64,000 bases of DNA from Astragalus membranaceus (taxonomy: Eukaryota; Streptophyta; Magnoliopsida; Fabales; Fabaceae). The stretch spans positions 14,977,192-15,041,191 of the forward strand of contig CM076854.1 in the NCBI GenBank assembly GCA_039519185.1, written 5' to 3'. Below, piece by piece: positions 33,217-44,193 of this stretch. Each line of letters starts with the position of its first letter. The first letter of the stretch is position 1. Under the pieces are notes generated by a model that saw nothing but the letters and a program-made list of their open reading frames with translations, made no database searches and had not been told where the DNA came from. Both the position numbers and the translations under genes were made by a program.

Positions 33217-34260
33217 GGTAAAAGAGAAACAGTTTATTCCTCACCAGTAAGCATCATTGCCTTCACTTGGTTTAGATAGAAATATAAGTATTAAATATGA
33301 ACTAATAATTACCTTCTGGAGCATACAGTGGAGTTAACTATGCTTGTTCGACGATCAGTATAAGGCCACTTTACTGGATATTAATATTTGAATAAAAGAA
33401 TTATTTTCTATTTTATACTTTGGAATGGAATCAACCTCTATTCTGAAAACAATGTTAAAGTTAATACAGATATATATCAAATTTAAATTATCAGTTATTT
33501 TCTAAATTATATTTTGTATTTAAATATATCTGTCATATGATCAGAAATAAAGGTTTTTCGCAAATCTTTCTCTTTAGGCCGATGATAGTTAAGAATAATA
33601 ATCTCATTGGGTGGTAGATTCTGCTGCCCCTCACCATCTGGGCCTTACGCCTTACTTACTACCATTCTGCATTGACGAGACATCCAGATATTCTTACAAA
33701 ATCCCTTTAGGGTCAAAGAGACAATGAAAATATTTGAAAAAGAGCTTTAAAGTCCTTTCTTGATCAAGGACATAAATATTTAAACTTACAAAATATAACA
33801 TCGATACATAATTAATATTTCAAAGTAAATATATAGCAGAATACTTTGTTAATTGATTAAGAACATAGGTGAATCCTGCAAGGTATAAACATAGATGAAT
33901 AATTTTACCATTCATTACCATAATGTTTATTAGTCATAAAATAGTAGACCAATTGACTATAGGATTACTCAAAACCCATGGTCATACCCACATTGGGCCC
34001 CCCCAAGAGGTGTAAATTGAGTAAATACAGCAGATAAACTGCCCTTGCCTGACAGCTGTATTGCCGTACGCATTTGATTGTTTAGCTATAGTCACAGAGC
34101 ACACTATAGTATAACACTTTAGAATAATATTAATTTCAGAATTAATATCCATAACTGGCACTTATATGACTATGAACAAATTATAAGTAACTGCAAAACA
34201 TAACTCAGATAAGTAACCAATAGTTCAAAGTTAATAACTACGTTCCTACTTCCACCATCT
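33217..34260 (-). other. Virus copy A leader, non-coding
   Basis: About 1.04 kb between the primer site and movement-protein ATG, AT-rich, no frame over 40 codons of note. Long structured leaders with short uORFs are usual in caulimovirids. It is nearly identical to 60778-61828. Confidence 0.7.
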
Positions 34261-34273
34261 GGCTCTGATACCA
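34261..34273 (-). promoter_or_regulatory. Virus copy A primer-binding site, TGGTATCAGAGCC
   Basis: Exact complement of plant initiator tRNA-Met 3' end on the minus strand; it conventionally marks base 1 of a caulimovirid genome. Confidence 0.92.
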
Positions 34274-34745
34274 AGAGGGGATCGGAATCAGAAGTTAAAA
34301 TAAATTAGAGAGACAGAGGAGAAGTAGGTAGCATACAGAATGCTACAATAAATAAAATAAAAGTGCAGAAAACTAAGCAATAGATAACATAGATTAGGAG
34401 GCAAAGCCTTCCATGAGAGACAAAGAACTGTCTATGAGTTACAAGATTGAAGATTGAAGAAGAGAAGAAGAAGATTGAAGAAGAGGAAGAAGTAAGCTTA
34501 CAAGCTCTGACTTCTTACTAGACTTAGAGAGAGAAGTAATTGAAGTGTGTATTGGAAGCGTGTTTCTAACAATAGCCTAAGCACGCTTATATAGAAATTG
34601 AATGAATAGTAACCGGTTACTAACCGAAATAAACAGTAAAGGACTACTATTCAAAATCCTATGCTTGATGACTTGAACTGTGCACTTAGGTGACCTGCAC
34701 TGTGCACTGATGACTTCAACTGTTTGGAATCCAATGTTTTCTGAC
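34274..34745 (-). promoter_or_regulatory. Virus copy B promoter and transcript start region joined to copy A
   Basis: TATA box CTATATAAG on the minus strand at 34586-34594, preceded by the GACTTGAACTGT motif group (34664-34745). Just downstream AAGCGTG (34589-34583) faces CACGCTT (34563-34557), a short stem. The copy B/copy A junction GAATGCTACAA is at 34338-34348. About 310 bp separates TATA box and primer site. Confidence 0.65.
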
Positions 34746-34971
34746 CTAGATTACACAGCATGATTGAGGCTTGATAGGTGGCACATTTGAAGGAAAAGCA
34801 GATTCCCTTGGTCTTGTCAACAATGTTGCTTTGTGCTGATGGGGGACAAGAGCAAAGGTTATTATTGCTTGCCATGATGGAGCCCTGTGGGTGACTTTGA
34901 CTAATGGAGTCAAGCAAGCACAAAATAATAATTGGATGGGTTAGTAAAAATATGATAATTGAATTTTGAAC

Positions 34972-35160
34972 AGTTTTTCGTGTCATTACTGACACTACGA
35001 TCACCATGTCCATGGGTGTTGAAGTAACAATTTTTCATACCATTGCTGGTATTACTATCACCGTGTCCCAGGGTGTTGTAGGAACAGTTTTTCATACCAT
35101 TGTTGGTACTACTATTACCATGTTCCAGGATAGATGAGCAGTTTTTCCCACCAAGGGTGG
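34972..35160 (-). repeat. Virus copy B ~57-bp tandem repeats
   Basis: Same array as copy A at 28786-28972, with point changes; conserved number of units in both copies. Confidence 0.85.
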
Positions 35161-35231
35161 TACAATTGTCATGCTTAAGGACATTTTTGAAAATGATTGA
35201 AAACATAAAATAAAATTCTTGAAGACCTTAA

Positions 35232-36362
35232 TTAATGAAGATCATCAGGAGAATAATTGTCAGAGTAGCCCTCTTCGTTTTGGTAGAACGAATCTACTGA
35301 AGAGGATGAAGGGACATTTTTGTCCTCAGTTTGATCGTGAAGAAGTTTCATAATATTCTGGAGTTTTTCCAGAACATCTTCTTGAGAGGTAGAAGCTGCA
35401 AGAGCTGCAGAAATTCTAGCCTTCTGATTAAGGAATTTGCAGGTGTCTGGATCAGCTACTTGCAGAGCCCAAGGATTGTTTTTAAACCAGGTGGTTACAC
35501 TTTCACGTGATGCCATAGAAGCATCAAAGCGATGCCACCATTTTACAAAAGCTTGTTTGTAAAAGGATAATAAAGATTTTGGAAGATGAAAATTACCACT
35601 TTTATACTGCCATGAAAAAATCCATGAGAGTGAAAAAGTGGTAAAGAAATTTAAAATAATTGGATATTCATTGAGATCTTTGTTGAATCTCTTTGAAAAA
35701 GTTTGAAATCCTCCCTGGACTTCAATAGGTAAGATTTCTGGGACAGGCCCGAAGAAGTCCCACCATTGAAGGAACCAACTTGGGAAGGAGTACTTGGTTG
35801 CTTTTTTGAAATAGATCAACCAAGAGTGTTTGAAAGATTTGTTTTGTAAGCCAAGGATAAGATAATCCCAGGCTTTGATATAATCCCAGTAATTATAACC
35901 CATAGGGTCAAATAACTGAGAAAATTTCTTTGTATTGTTTGGATTTTGTCCAAAGGCTGAAGGTGTCAGGACATTCTGGATTTGGAGTGTAGAGTGGGTA
36001 ATGAAAGAGTCGTCTCTGGGTTCTTTGTAGTGTTTGATAGAGACAGATTCAGTGTCTATGAGGATGAACTCATAAAACCTTTGGGTTTTGTTTGGGGTAA
36101 AAGGTAAGAAGTGGAATTGGGGGGGAAATATTTTGGAAGGAATTCTGTTAGGATCTTTATCCCAGAATTGTAGTTCCAAATGGGCCAAAAAGAAGAAGTT
36201 TTCTTTTGGTATATATTGAGTTTGAGCTGGGGCGATTTGAGATGATTGAGTAGGGACAATTTGAGATTGCTTTTGAGTAGGGACAATCTGGGATTGCTTG
36301 GGGCTAGCTTGGGTTAATTGGGTTTTTTGGATCTATATAGCTAGGTCCAAGGCTGGGATGTC
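35232..36362 (-). pseudogene. Virus copy B third protein, main part, cut by the giant retroelement
   Basis: Open from 36188 to 35232 (318 residues) with the Trp/Phe clusters (WFLQWWDFFGPVPEIL) and a terminal SDNYSPDDLH. Compared with copy A it lacks ~14 residues of the Ser/Lys-rich tail. A frameshift between 36188 and 36286 separates it from the Gln/Thr-rich N-terminal part, and the reading frame is then cut at 36362 by the Ogre-like element; its first ~40 codons lie at 57757-57880. Confidence 0.6.
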
Positions 36363-37276
36363 TATCATACCCCAATTTTGTCCGGCTTAGGTCAAAACCC
36401 TAATTTTCCACAAAAATAAATAAATTGAAGAATGAAGAGCATCATGCATTGCATTTTGGGTCCTAGAAGTCATTCCAAGGTCTTTAAAATCATTTTTAGG
36501 GTTGGAATGCACTTTTTAGGCAAATTAGGGTTTTAGGGTCAAAAATGGCATTTTGGTCATTTTTCGCAAAAAGATGATTTTCTCGCCAAAAATGAACATC
36601 CACAAAAAGTACATTTTTATTCTATCAAGGATAATTTTTGTACAATTTTTTAGAAAGAAAACCCTAGTCAAAATAATTAAAAATGTATTTTTCCATTTTT
36701 AGTGCATAGAAAAATAAAAAAGGACCATTAAATATTCCTCAATTCTTAAGTGACAATTTTTATTGTCATGGCTGACTAGAGGGGATATTTTATGGTGCCC
36801 AAAAACATGTGACACATTTTCAATAGTTGCATTCCCATTATTTCCCATGCCCAAAATTTCAAATTCAAAAAAAACTCAAAAAAAAGGGGAAGTGTCCTCA
36901 ATAAGACAAAAATGACAACTTGCAAATTTTCCACCCATTCCACTCATTTTTGCTCCGAATTTTCCAGCCCATTTTTACCTCATTTTGTGTTTCTTCATGC
37001 CCTTAATCCATGTGAGTTGTATTCCTAGCCATTGATTAAAATTCTAGATCAAATCCTAGGCTACAACTATGTGCAAATTGACCTAATTGCCCTCAACAAT
37101 TTTTGTGTACAAAAAACTCTTCAATTTCGTATGACACCAGCTCATTCCCTTCCATTTGTGCTTTCTCATTGTCCCTAATCCTTGTGCATTGCAATCTTGA
37201 CCATTGATTTAAATTCTATCTCAAATCCTAATGGTTTACAAGAAGCACATCGTCACAAATACCCTTAAGTTGGCCT

Positions 37277-37286
37277 TCATATAAAA
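37277..37286 (+). promoter_or_regulatory. Probable TATA box of the giant LTR
   Basis: CATATAAAAAACCC about 915 bp inside the LTR, followed by ACTAACACACATCACTC and a CCTCTTCCTCTTCC tract typical of a plant leader. The 3' LTR has the same at about 51725. Confidence 0.55.
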
Positions 37287-38330
37287 AACCCAAAAATAAG
37301 AGACTAACACACATCACTCTCATTTTGACCCTAGCACACAATCAGCTCAAAAACCCTCTCTTCCTCTTCCTCCAAAACCGTAACCCCTCCATCCATTTCC
37401 ACCATCAATTCTTCAATTTTCAACCATCAAACCTTCAATATTCTTGATTCCTTCACTAAATCCACTTCTAATCTTGCATTATCTTCAAAATTCATCATCA
37501 AATCCTTCGAGATCAAGTGATTTTCATGGCATTCAAGAAGAGCTTCAAGTTTTCTTGGTTTTTATTTCATTCTCTATTTCATCTTTTCGTTAGATCTTGA
37601 AAGGTAAGCCTAGATCCTTGCTTCATTTTTAATTTTCTTGCATAAACTCATCTTCTACTCCTTCTTATTCACATATTATCATCAAAAATAGCTAAAATGT
37701 AGTTTGTTGTTATTGTTGGTGGGTGAGAGTTGGCATCTCACCCTTGAATAATTGCTTTTATGTTGATTTTGCACTTGTTAGTGAAATGAATTTTTGTTCA
37801 TGTGTTTTTTACCTTGTTCATGAGTTTTTTATCAAATAAAACTTATTTTCCTCACCTCTTTTGCTTCGGCCTAGGGCCTATTTTGTTGAATAATATGTTT
37901 TCTTGCTTGTTCCATGATTGGAGATTGATTTTTGGGTTTGATTCTACCATGTATTCCCTCGGGTTAGAGCTTAAATCCTAGGGTTTATGTTGCTTGTTTG
38001 TTTTCTTGAATTTTTGAGTTGGATAAATACATGCCTTGTGTGATGCTTGTCTTATAATTTCACATGTTAGTATAGGGTTGTGCCTTATGTTGCTTTTGTG
38101 TGCTCATTTACAAAGTTTTGGCATGAAATTGAGGATGAATTGTTGCTTGATGTGCTTCGGCCTTGGAGGCCAATTTTTGATCATTTTGTTGCTTGAAACT
38201 TGCTTCTTCGATCTTACTTGAGTGAATAAAATTGGTGACATTGTGTTTTTCACCTTTATTCTTTTTTTTTACCTTTTACTTTACCACTCATTAACTTTTT
38301 ACCAAAAGTAAAAAAAAACATTTTAACTTT

Positions 38331-38475
38331 TTACTTTACCATCTCATTAAATAATTACCATTTACCTCATGCATTTTTACTTTACCATCTCATTAAATAA
38401 TTACCATTTACCTCATGCATTTTTACTTTACCATCTCATTAAATAATTACCATTTACTTCATGCATTTTTACTTT
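38331..38475 (+). repeat. 46-bp repeat, three copies, in the giant LTR
   Basis: Unit TTTACCATCTCATTAAATAA... CTCATGCATTTTTAC repeated with a 46-bp period; same at about 52776-52920 in the other LTR. Confidence 0.9.
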
Positions 38476-38618
38476 ACTTTTCACTAACTTTTTACTTAAA
38501 GTTTTACAACTTATCAACTTGCAAAAATACCCAAAACATTTTCACATTCATGCATCTTCATTCATACTTAGTTTATGTGTTCATTTACCTTTCTGTCTTA
38601 GTTTGATTATTGTAAATT

Positions 38619-39330
38619 GTTGATGATAGGCAAGTTGATTCTCACTAGTGCCTAGTGCACTTTTCTCAAAGTGAGAGGATTGCTCTATGTGATTCAACTT
38701 AGTTGTGTGTATTTTAATTTGCTTATTGTTAGTGATTGATGATAGGCAAGTTGATTCTCACTAGTGCCTAGTGCACTTTTCTCAAAGTGAGAGGATTTCT
38801 CTAGGTGATTCAACTTAGTGATGTGTTTATTTAATCTTTGCATTTTAATTTGCTTATTGTAAATTGTTGATGATAGGCAAGTTGATTCTCACTAGTGCCT
38901 AGTGCACTTTTCTCAAAGTGAGAGGATTGCTCTATGTGATTCAACTTAGTTGTGTGTATTTTAATTTGCTTATTATTAGTGGTTGATGATAGGCAAGTTG
39001 ATTCTCACTAGTGCCTAGTGCACTTTTCTCAAAGTGAGAGGATTGCTCTAGGTGATTCAACTTAGTGATGTGTTTATTTAATCTTTGCATTTTAATTTGT
39101 TTATTGTAAATTGTTGATGATAGGCAAGTTGATTCTCACTAGTGCCTAGTGAACTTTTCTCAAAGTGAGAAGATTGCCCTATGTGATTCAACTTAGCTTT
39201 AGTGTTTATTTACTTGCTCTTGTATTCTAGTTTTATTATTATCCATTGTTGATGATAAATCATATGATTCCCACTTATGCCTAGTGCATCATATTCTAAG
39301 TGGTGAGGATGGTTTTAGATGATTCAACCT
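38619..39330 (+). repeat. Tandem hairpin repeats in the giant 5' LTR
   Basis: Five close units plus one diverged unit, spaced alternately about 118 and 129 bp. Each has AAGTTGA...TCAACTT enclosing TCTCACT...AGTGAGA around TAGTGCCTAGTGCACT, so each folds into a long stem-loop. The diverged sixth unit keeps pairing between CCCACTT and AAGTGGT-like segments. Confidence 0.85.
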
Positions 39331-40098
39331 TCTACTTTTAACTTCTTAATGAATAAAAGATGAGATAGTTAGGTTTATGGTTTAAGGTCCATAGGGTATT
39401 GCAAGGGATAGGTTACCCAAAACCTTGATGCTCCCTCCTCTTTGATTGTGTTATTAGCCTTTGGGCACTTATTCATGAATGCAAAGGACAGGCTTACCTT
39501 AGCCTTGATGCAATTTCTCCTTTTGTTCATGTTATTGAGAAATCGTTACTCATATGTTCCTTAGTTTAATTAAGATCATTCTATGCCTATGATCAATTGC
39601 TTGCTTGTTTTTGATGCATTTTAAATGTCTTGATTCAATTATATGCCATTCCATCCATGTGTATGACCTCCTAATGAAGACGTAAGTCTACATGCATGTT
39701 GTAGCATAGAGTCATTAGGGTAAATACACTCCTTCCTACACACACACATTTGCTTTGAGAACTTTACCTTGCATCCTCGATAAGTGGGTCTTTTGATCAT
39801 ATTGGCATGTTTAGTCTTAATTAATGGCCAACATATGCATGATTCCGTGATTATTGAATGTGCTTGAACTTTGTAACCAATCATTGATAATAACTACACC
39901 CCTTTCTTTTCCAAAAATCTTTCAAACTCTTTTCCAATTAATGCGAGTTATTAGTGACTATCACCCAAAGCCTTGGCTTGTTTGATTGTCATGAATGCCA
40001 TCAAGGGTTATTAGTAATGATCACTCAAAGCCTTTGCTTGCTTGATCATTATGAAAGCTCTTCCCCTTCCAAACCCTTTCAAAAAACATTTTCATTAG

Positions 40099-40157
40099 AA
40101 CTACGTCGCTTTGATTCTCATTTGGGATACGTAGGAGCGAGTCACGTTCTCATCAAG
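40099..40157 (+). ncRNA. Double-hairpin LTR RNA module, giant 5' LTR, copy 1
   Basis: Stem 1 CTACGT/ACGTAG (40101-40106, 40129-40134) with inner TCTC/GGGA; stem 2 GAG/CTC (40139-40141, 40149-40151); then TCAAG. The solo LTR inserted exactly at this TCAAG. Confidence 0.6.
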
Positions 40158-40924
40158 TGTAACAATCAGAGTTTCAAAATTTTAATTACACCACAACGGA
40201 TGTCACACTTACTTCGTTAAACATCACACGCCAAATTACTCACTTTTTGAAAACAGTCTTATAATGCTTTCAAAACGTCATTGTCAAATAAATTACAACT
40301 TCACAGCGGAAAGTCCAACAATTATACACAGTCTTGAATAAACTAAAACAACGTTCTATTTCCCCCAAGTGTTACATATCAGAGCAGACGACCCGACTCA
40401 GCTAGCGAAGGTTCCTAAGCCTTCACTTGTGCTCACCTGCACGTTACCGCATAGGGGTAACATTCAAACAGAAGGGGTGAGTTCATCTAACCATATAATA
40501 AAGCATATGATAAGCACTATGCTAGAGTTATGACACTATATAGACCACACCACGAAACATCAAGTCAATCATCAAGGATAAAACATTCAATTCCATCAGC
40601 AAGGGTAAACAGTCAATCTCATCATCAAGTTACTCGGCACAACGAGTCGTCACAATGTCATGCAGGAGTATGAAATGCAACCCACTCGCGGGCATATGCA
40701 TGAGGTACCTTTTCACAAACGTCGCTTAGCCTTTATGGCCTCATCGTCACTTAGCCTTTTGGGCCTCAAAACGTCACTGGGTTTATGCATATGAGAGGCA
40801 TGAGACACCATGACATGCACCACGCACAAACACACAATCACGGTCAACTATGTGACCCGTCACTTACCAATTTGCCAAATAATAGGCACAGCACCTGTCA
40901 ACTCATAATTACACACAACAACGT

Positions 40925-41255
40925 CACTTAGCCTTTCGGGCCTTATCGTCACTTAGCCTTTTGGGCCTTATCGTCACTTAGCCTTTTTGGGCCTCAACGT
41001 CACTTATTTTCACCGTCACTTATTCATAAACATCATCAATTCAAACAATAGCCACTGAGGGCAAAAACGTCATTTACTAGCTACCAAGGGCATCATCGTC
41101 ATTTACACATCATTATCAACAACATTGGCCACTAAGGGCAAAAAGGTTATTTAACTAGCCACTAAGGGCATCATCATCATTTACACATCATCATCAATAA
41201 TATGGGCCACTAAGGGCAAAACGTCATTTAACTAGCCACTAAGGGCATCATCGTC
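40925..41255 (-). repeat. Short tandem repeats within the solo LTR
   Basis: CGTCACTTAGCCTTTTGGGC units and then GCCACTAAGGGCA/CGTCATTTA units, each repeated four to six times with small changes. Confidence 0.8.
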
Positions 41256-41539
41256 AAAATCATCACTTTTGACACTTGGACGCTAAAACCACTGATTATA
41301 CGCAACAGGGGATTTTTAAAGACACCAAAACGATTTTTCTATGTCACAGCAACGACCACCGGGAACAGCCACTTGGGGCGCCCAGAAACCTTCAGAAATA
41401 ATAAGTTTTCATTTTTGAAAATGGGACACACAGATAGGCAACTGAAAAGGCTTCACAACGCTTTTTGAAACACTTAAAACGGATGTCCGAGTCAAAAGAT
41501 ATAGCGAAAACAGTTTTCATAAAAATTTGGGAACATCCT

Positions 41540-41935
41540 GAAAATGGCGCCCTTGGCGCCCAGCGCCTAGCAACTGGCGCCCAGCGCCCCGCAACACACA
41601 ACACACACGCACACTGGCGCCCTTGGCGCCCAGCGCCCGCAACACGCAACACATGCGCAGGAACTGGCGCAGGGGAAACACGGAAAACAGCTCATTTGAC
41701 TCCAAAATTAATTTTGCACGAGGCATTCACTCAGTGTATGGGAACCCAACAAAATTTCGACAAAATATGACACGCAACATTGGCGCCCTTGGCGCCCATG
41801 GCCAAGGCGCCTAGCACCAAGACAGGCACACTGAGACAGGCGCCCAGCAGGGCACCCTGCACCTGGACACAGCAACCCAGCACACTAGACAACAAAATCC
41901 AGCAACATCATAAACACAAAAATGGCGCCCTATGC
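41540..41935 (-). repeat. GGCGCC array, second family member
   Basis: TGGCGCCCTTGGCGCCCAGCG and shorter GGCGCC units recur about ten times, in the same relative position as the array at 11385-12080 in the sister solo LTR but with different units. Confidence 0.8.
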
Positions 41936-43747
41936 GCCTATGACACCAACAACAACGAATTCGAGCAACACAACTTCATCAAATCACATACAACTCATAC
42001 AAACAACTTCAAATCGCATATCAACCGTAAAAATAATATCACATCACAAATCAATCATGAACACATAAGGAGTCATCAAAAATCATCCACCGAATCATTA
42101 TCAATCACAATACCATCAAGGAGTATCCAAGCACTTAGCACGCAAACCACAATTTCTCAACAACAAGTTGTCATATGCCTAGGGTTCATCAATAATCACT
42201 AGAAATACATAAAACGGCATACATAGAGCCTACCCCTACTTAGTCCCCATCATAAGACCCTATTATAGAGAAGATGAGACCCACCCTTACCTTGGATTTG
42301 GAGGTTGCGCAAGCTCCCTTGGTTTTGCCTATTGGTTTTGTCGATCCCAAAAAGCCATGCTAGCCTTGAAGACTACCGGAGTCCCGAATCATATTCAGCG
42401 GCGGATTAATGTTGCACCCGGATTATAACTTCAGTAGCAAATTCTTGCATGAAGAATTATAGTGAATTGTGTCTCTAACTGTCCGATCCAAATATGTAAA
42501 AAGACAGTGCACAAAGGGAGCAGGGTCGGTGACTAACTATTGAGAGTGACTATCAATTAACCTCCAATTTGAAAATGAGGTAAAAGGTTAACAACGTGGA
42601 TGTTTTAAATCCAAAATAGGAACTGGAGCTTGAAATCTTGGGAATGGCAATTGAATGCCAAATTAGGAGTCATATAAGAGACTACATAAGCTTCAAATGA
42701 TTAGAAACTTGAGTTAGCGTGGACTATGACAGTCGAATTGGACGAAACTAAGTGCCATGATTATTTATCAAGAAACCAAGTGACATGCCTTTAACATCGA
42801 CGTTTAATATTATGAAAGAAAGATCAAAAATTGGCTGAAATTGAGTAAGAGGAATATTTTAAAGGATGATAGAGATATTGAGCTACACGTGAATTCACAT
42901 GTTTTGGTAATTGTAGGATATGTTTTCGGGAGTGCAGCTGATCCTTGGAGCGGGGGAAGAAAGAGAAGGTGAGAATTAGAAGGTGAGAATTAGGTTAAGT
43001 CTAAATAGTAGGCTTTATCCATGTTGTTGCAAAAATTCAGCCCAATGCACATTAGTGTAGAAACTGAAACTGGGATGCTTGCTAATAATAGTCGAAAACT
43101 TATTCATATTATTTTCAAACCAATTTCTTAACCACTTAAGCTAATTTTAACACTTCTAAATAAAAATATAGCATTTCCAAAAACTGAAAATAAATACTCT
43201 TACTATATAAACGAATTTAAAACCCAAAATAACTTTCTAATTCAATAACATCTCAAATACTCATATTTCTTAAAATTAAATTAAATTAAATACTAAACTA
43301 AGATAATGATGTTTCAAATCCAAATATTATATAAATCAAATAATTATTATTAATGTAGTATAAAAATTCAGTTAGATAATATTTCACTATATTTTAATAG
43401 CTCAAACACAAAATAGATTAAAATAATTTGATCTTATGAATAACAAAACAATTCCTAAAACAAACACACACTAAGAGAACCACAACGCACGAAAATCGGG
43501 GTGTTACATCAAGCGCAACAAATAAAAATCCTTTTCGCAACCCTAAACCAATCATTTTCACAAAACAAACAAAAAAGTCATTTTCAAACCCATTGTTATT
43601 AGTGACTATCACTCAAAGCCTTGGCTTGTTTGATTGTCATGAACACTATCCAGAGTCATTAGTAATGATCACTCAAAGCCTTTGCTTGCTTGATCATTAT
43701 GAAAGCTTTTCCCCTTTTCAAACATTTTCAAAACCAAACACCAAGAA

Positions 43748-43811
43748 CTACGTAGCTTTGAATTCTCCATCGCACCGGGAGATACGTAGGAGCGGGCCAT
43801 GTCCCGTCAAG
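43748..43811 (+). ncRNA. Double-hairpin LTR RNA module, giant 5' LTR, copy 2
   Basis: Stem 1 CTACGTA/TACGTAG (43748-43754, 43783-43789) with inner TCTCC/GGAGA (43764-43768, 43778-43782); GGAGC; stem 2 CGGG/CCCG (43793-43796, 43803-43806); GTCAAG. Confidence 0.68.
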
Positions 43812-44175
43812 CACTTTTTTCTAAAAAACCCCTTTTTTCCCCGTTTCTCGCCAAAAATAAAATTTTTATTAAGTTTTCTCATTCATTCTTCAAATAAATA
43901 GGCAAATCTAGATATTTTCCAAATCAAACGTTAAAACCACACATTTAATTAGAGGTTCCCTTTCGGTAGAAAGGACGTGCGCGGTGCTAACACCTTCCTC
44001 GCACGTAATCGACCCCCGAACCGATATCTCTAGTTTTCAAAAGACCATCCGCCTTGTTCAAAAGACCTTTTTTCAATGTTTTGGTCTTAAAATTAAAATA
44101 TTGGTGGCAGCTTCAAAATTTTTCCGACGTTGTACATTGAGAAACCCAAACCGGGATTTTTCGGGGTGCAACAGT

Positions 44176-44193
44176 TGGCGACTCCACTGGGGA
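44176..44193 (+). promoter_or_regulatory. Giant element primer-binding site
   Basis: TGGCGACTCCACTGGGGA two bases after the LTR end at 44173; one base different from the Ogre site at 13979-13996. Confidence 0.92.

Larger units (their letters stand above)
40158..43508 (-). mobile_element. Tekay-like solo LTR, 3351 bp, TSD TCAAG
   Basis: Plus strand begins TGTAACAATCAG and ends CGGGGTGTTACA, flanked by TCAAG at 40153-40157 and 43509-43513; the 3' LTR of the giant element shows the empty site (54598-54606). The minus strand is homologous to the plus strand of 10790-13977 (shared CTCACCCCTTCTGTTTGAAT and GTAACGTGCAGGTGA). No gag or pol. It contains CGTCACTTAGCCTTTTGGGCC repeats (40690-41000), GGGCAAAAACGTCATTTAC repeats (41055-41250) and a GGCGCC array (41546-41840). 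Confidence 0.88.
36363..44173 (+). repeat. Giant element 5' LTR (4.46 kb without the nested solo LTR)
   Basis: Starts TATCATACCCC (first G changed to A compared with the 3' LTR) and ends GGGGTGCAACA. It carries 46-bp repeats (38331-38475), hairpin repeats (38619-39330) and two double-hairpin modules. The solo LTR 40158-43508 interrupts it. Confidence 0.92.

Noticed and set aside
26697..34360. Interpretation of the movement-protein element as an LTR retrotransposon
   Set aside because: No direct terminal repeats or 5-bp target duplication at its ends, no integrase; the units join head to tail and the primer site lies inside, as in a circular pararetroviral genome.
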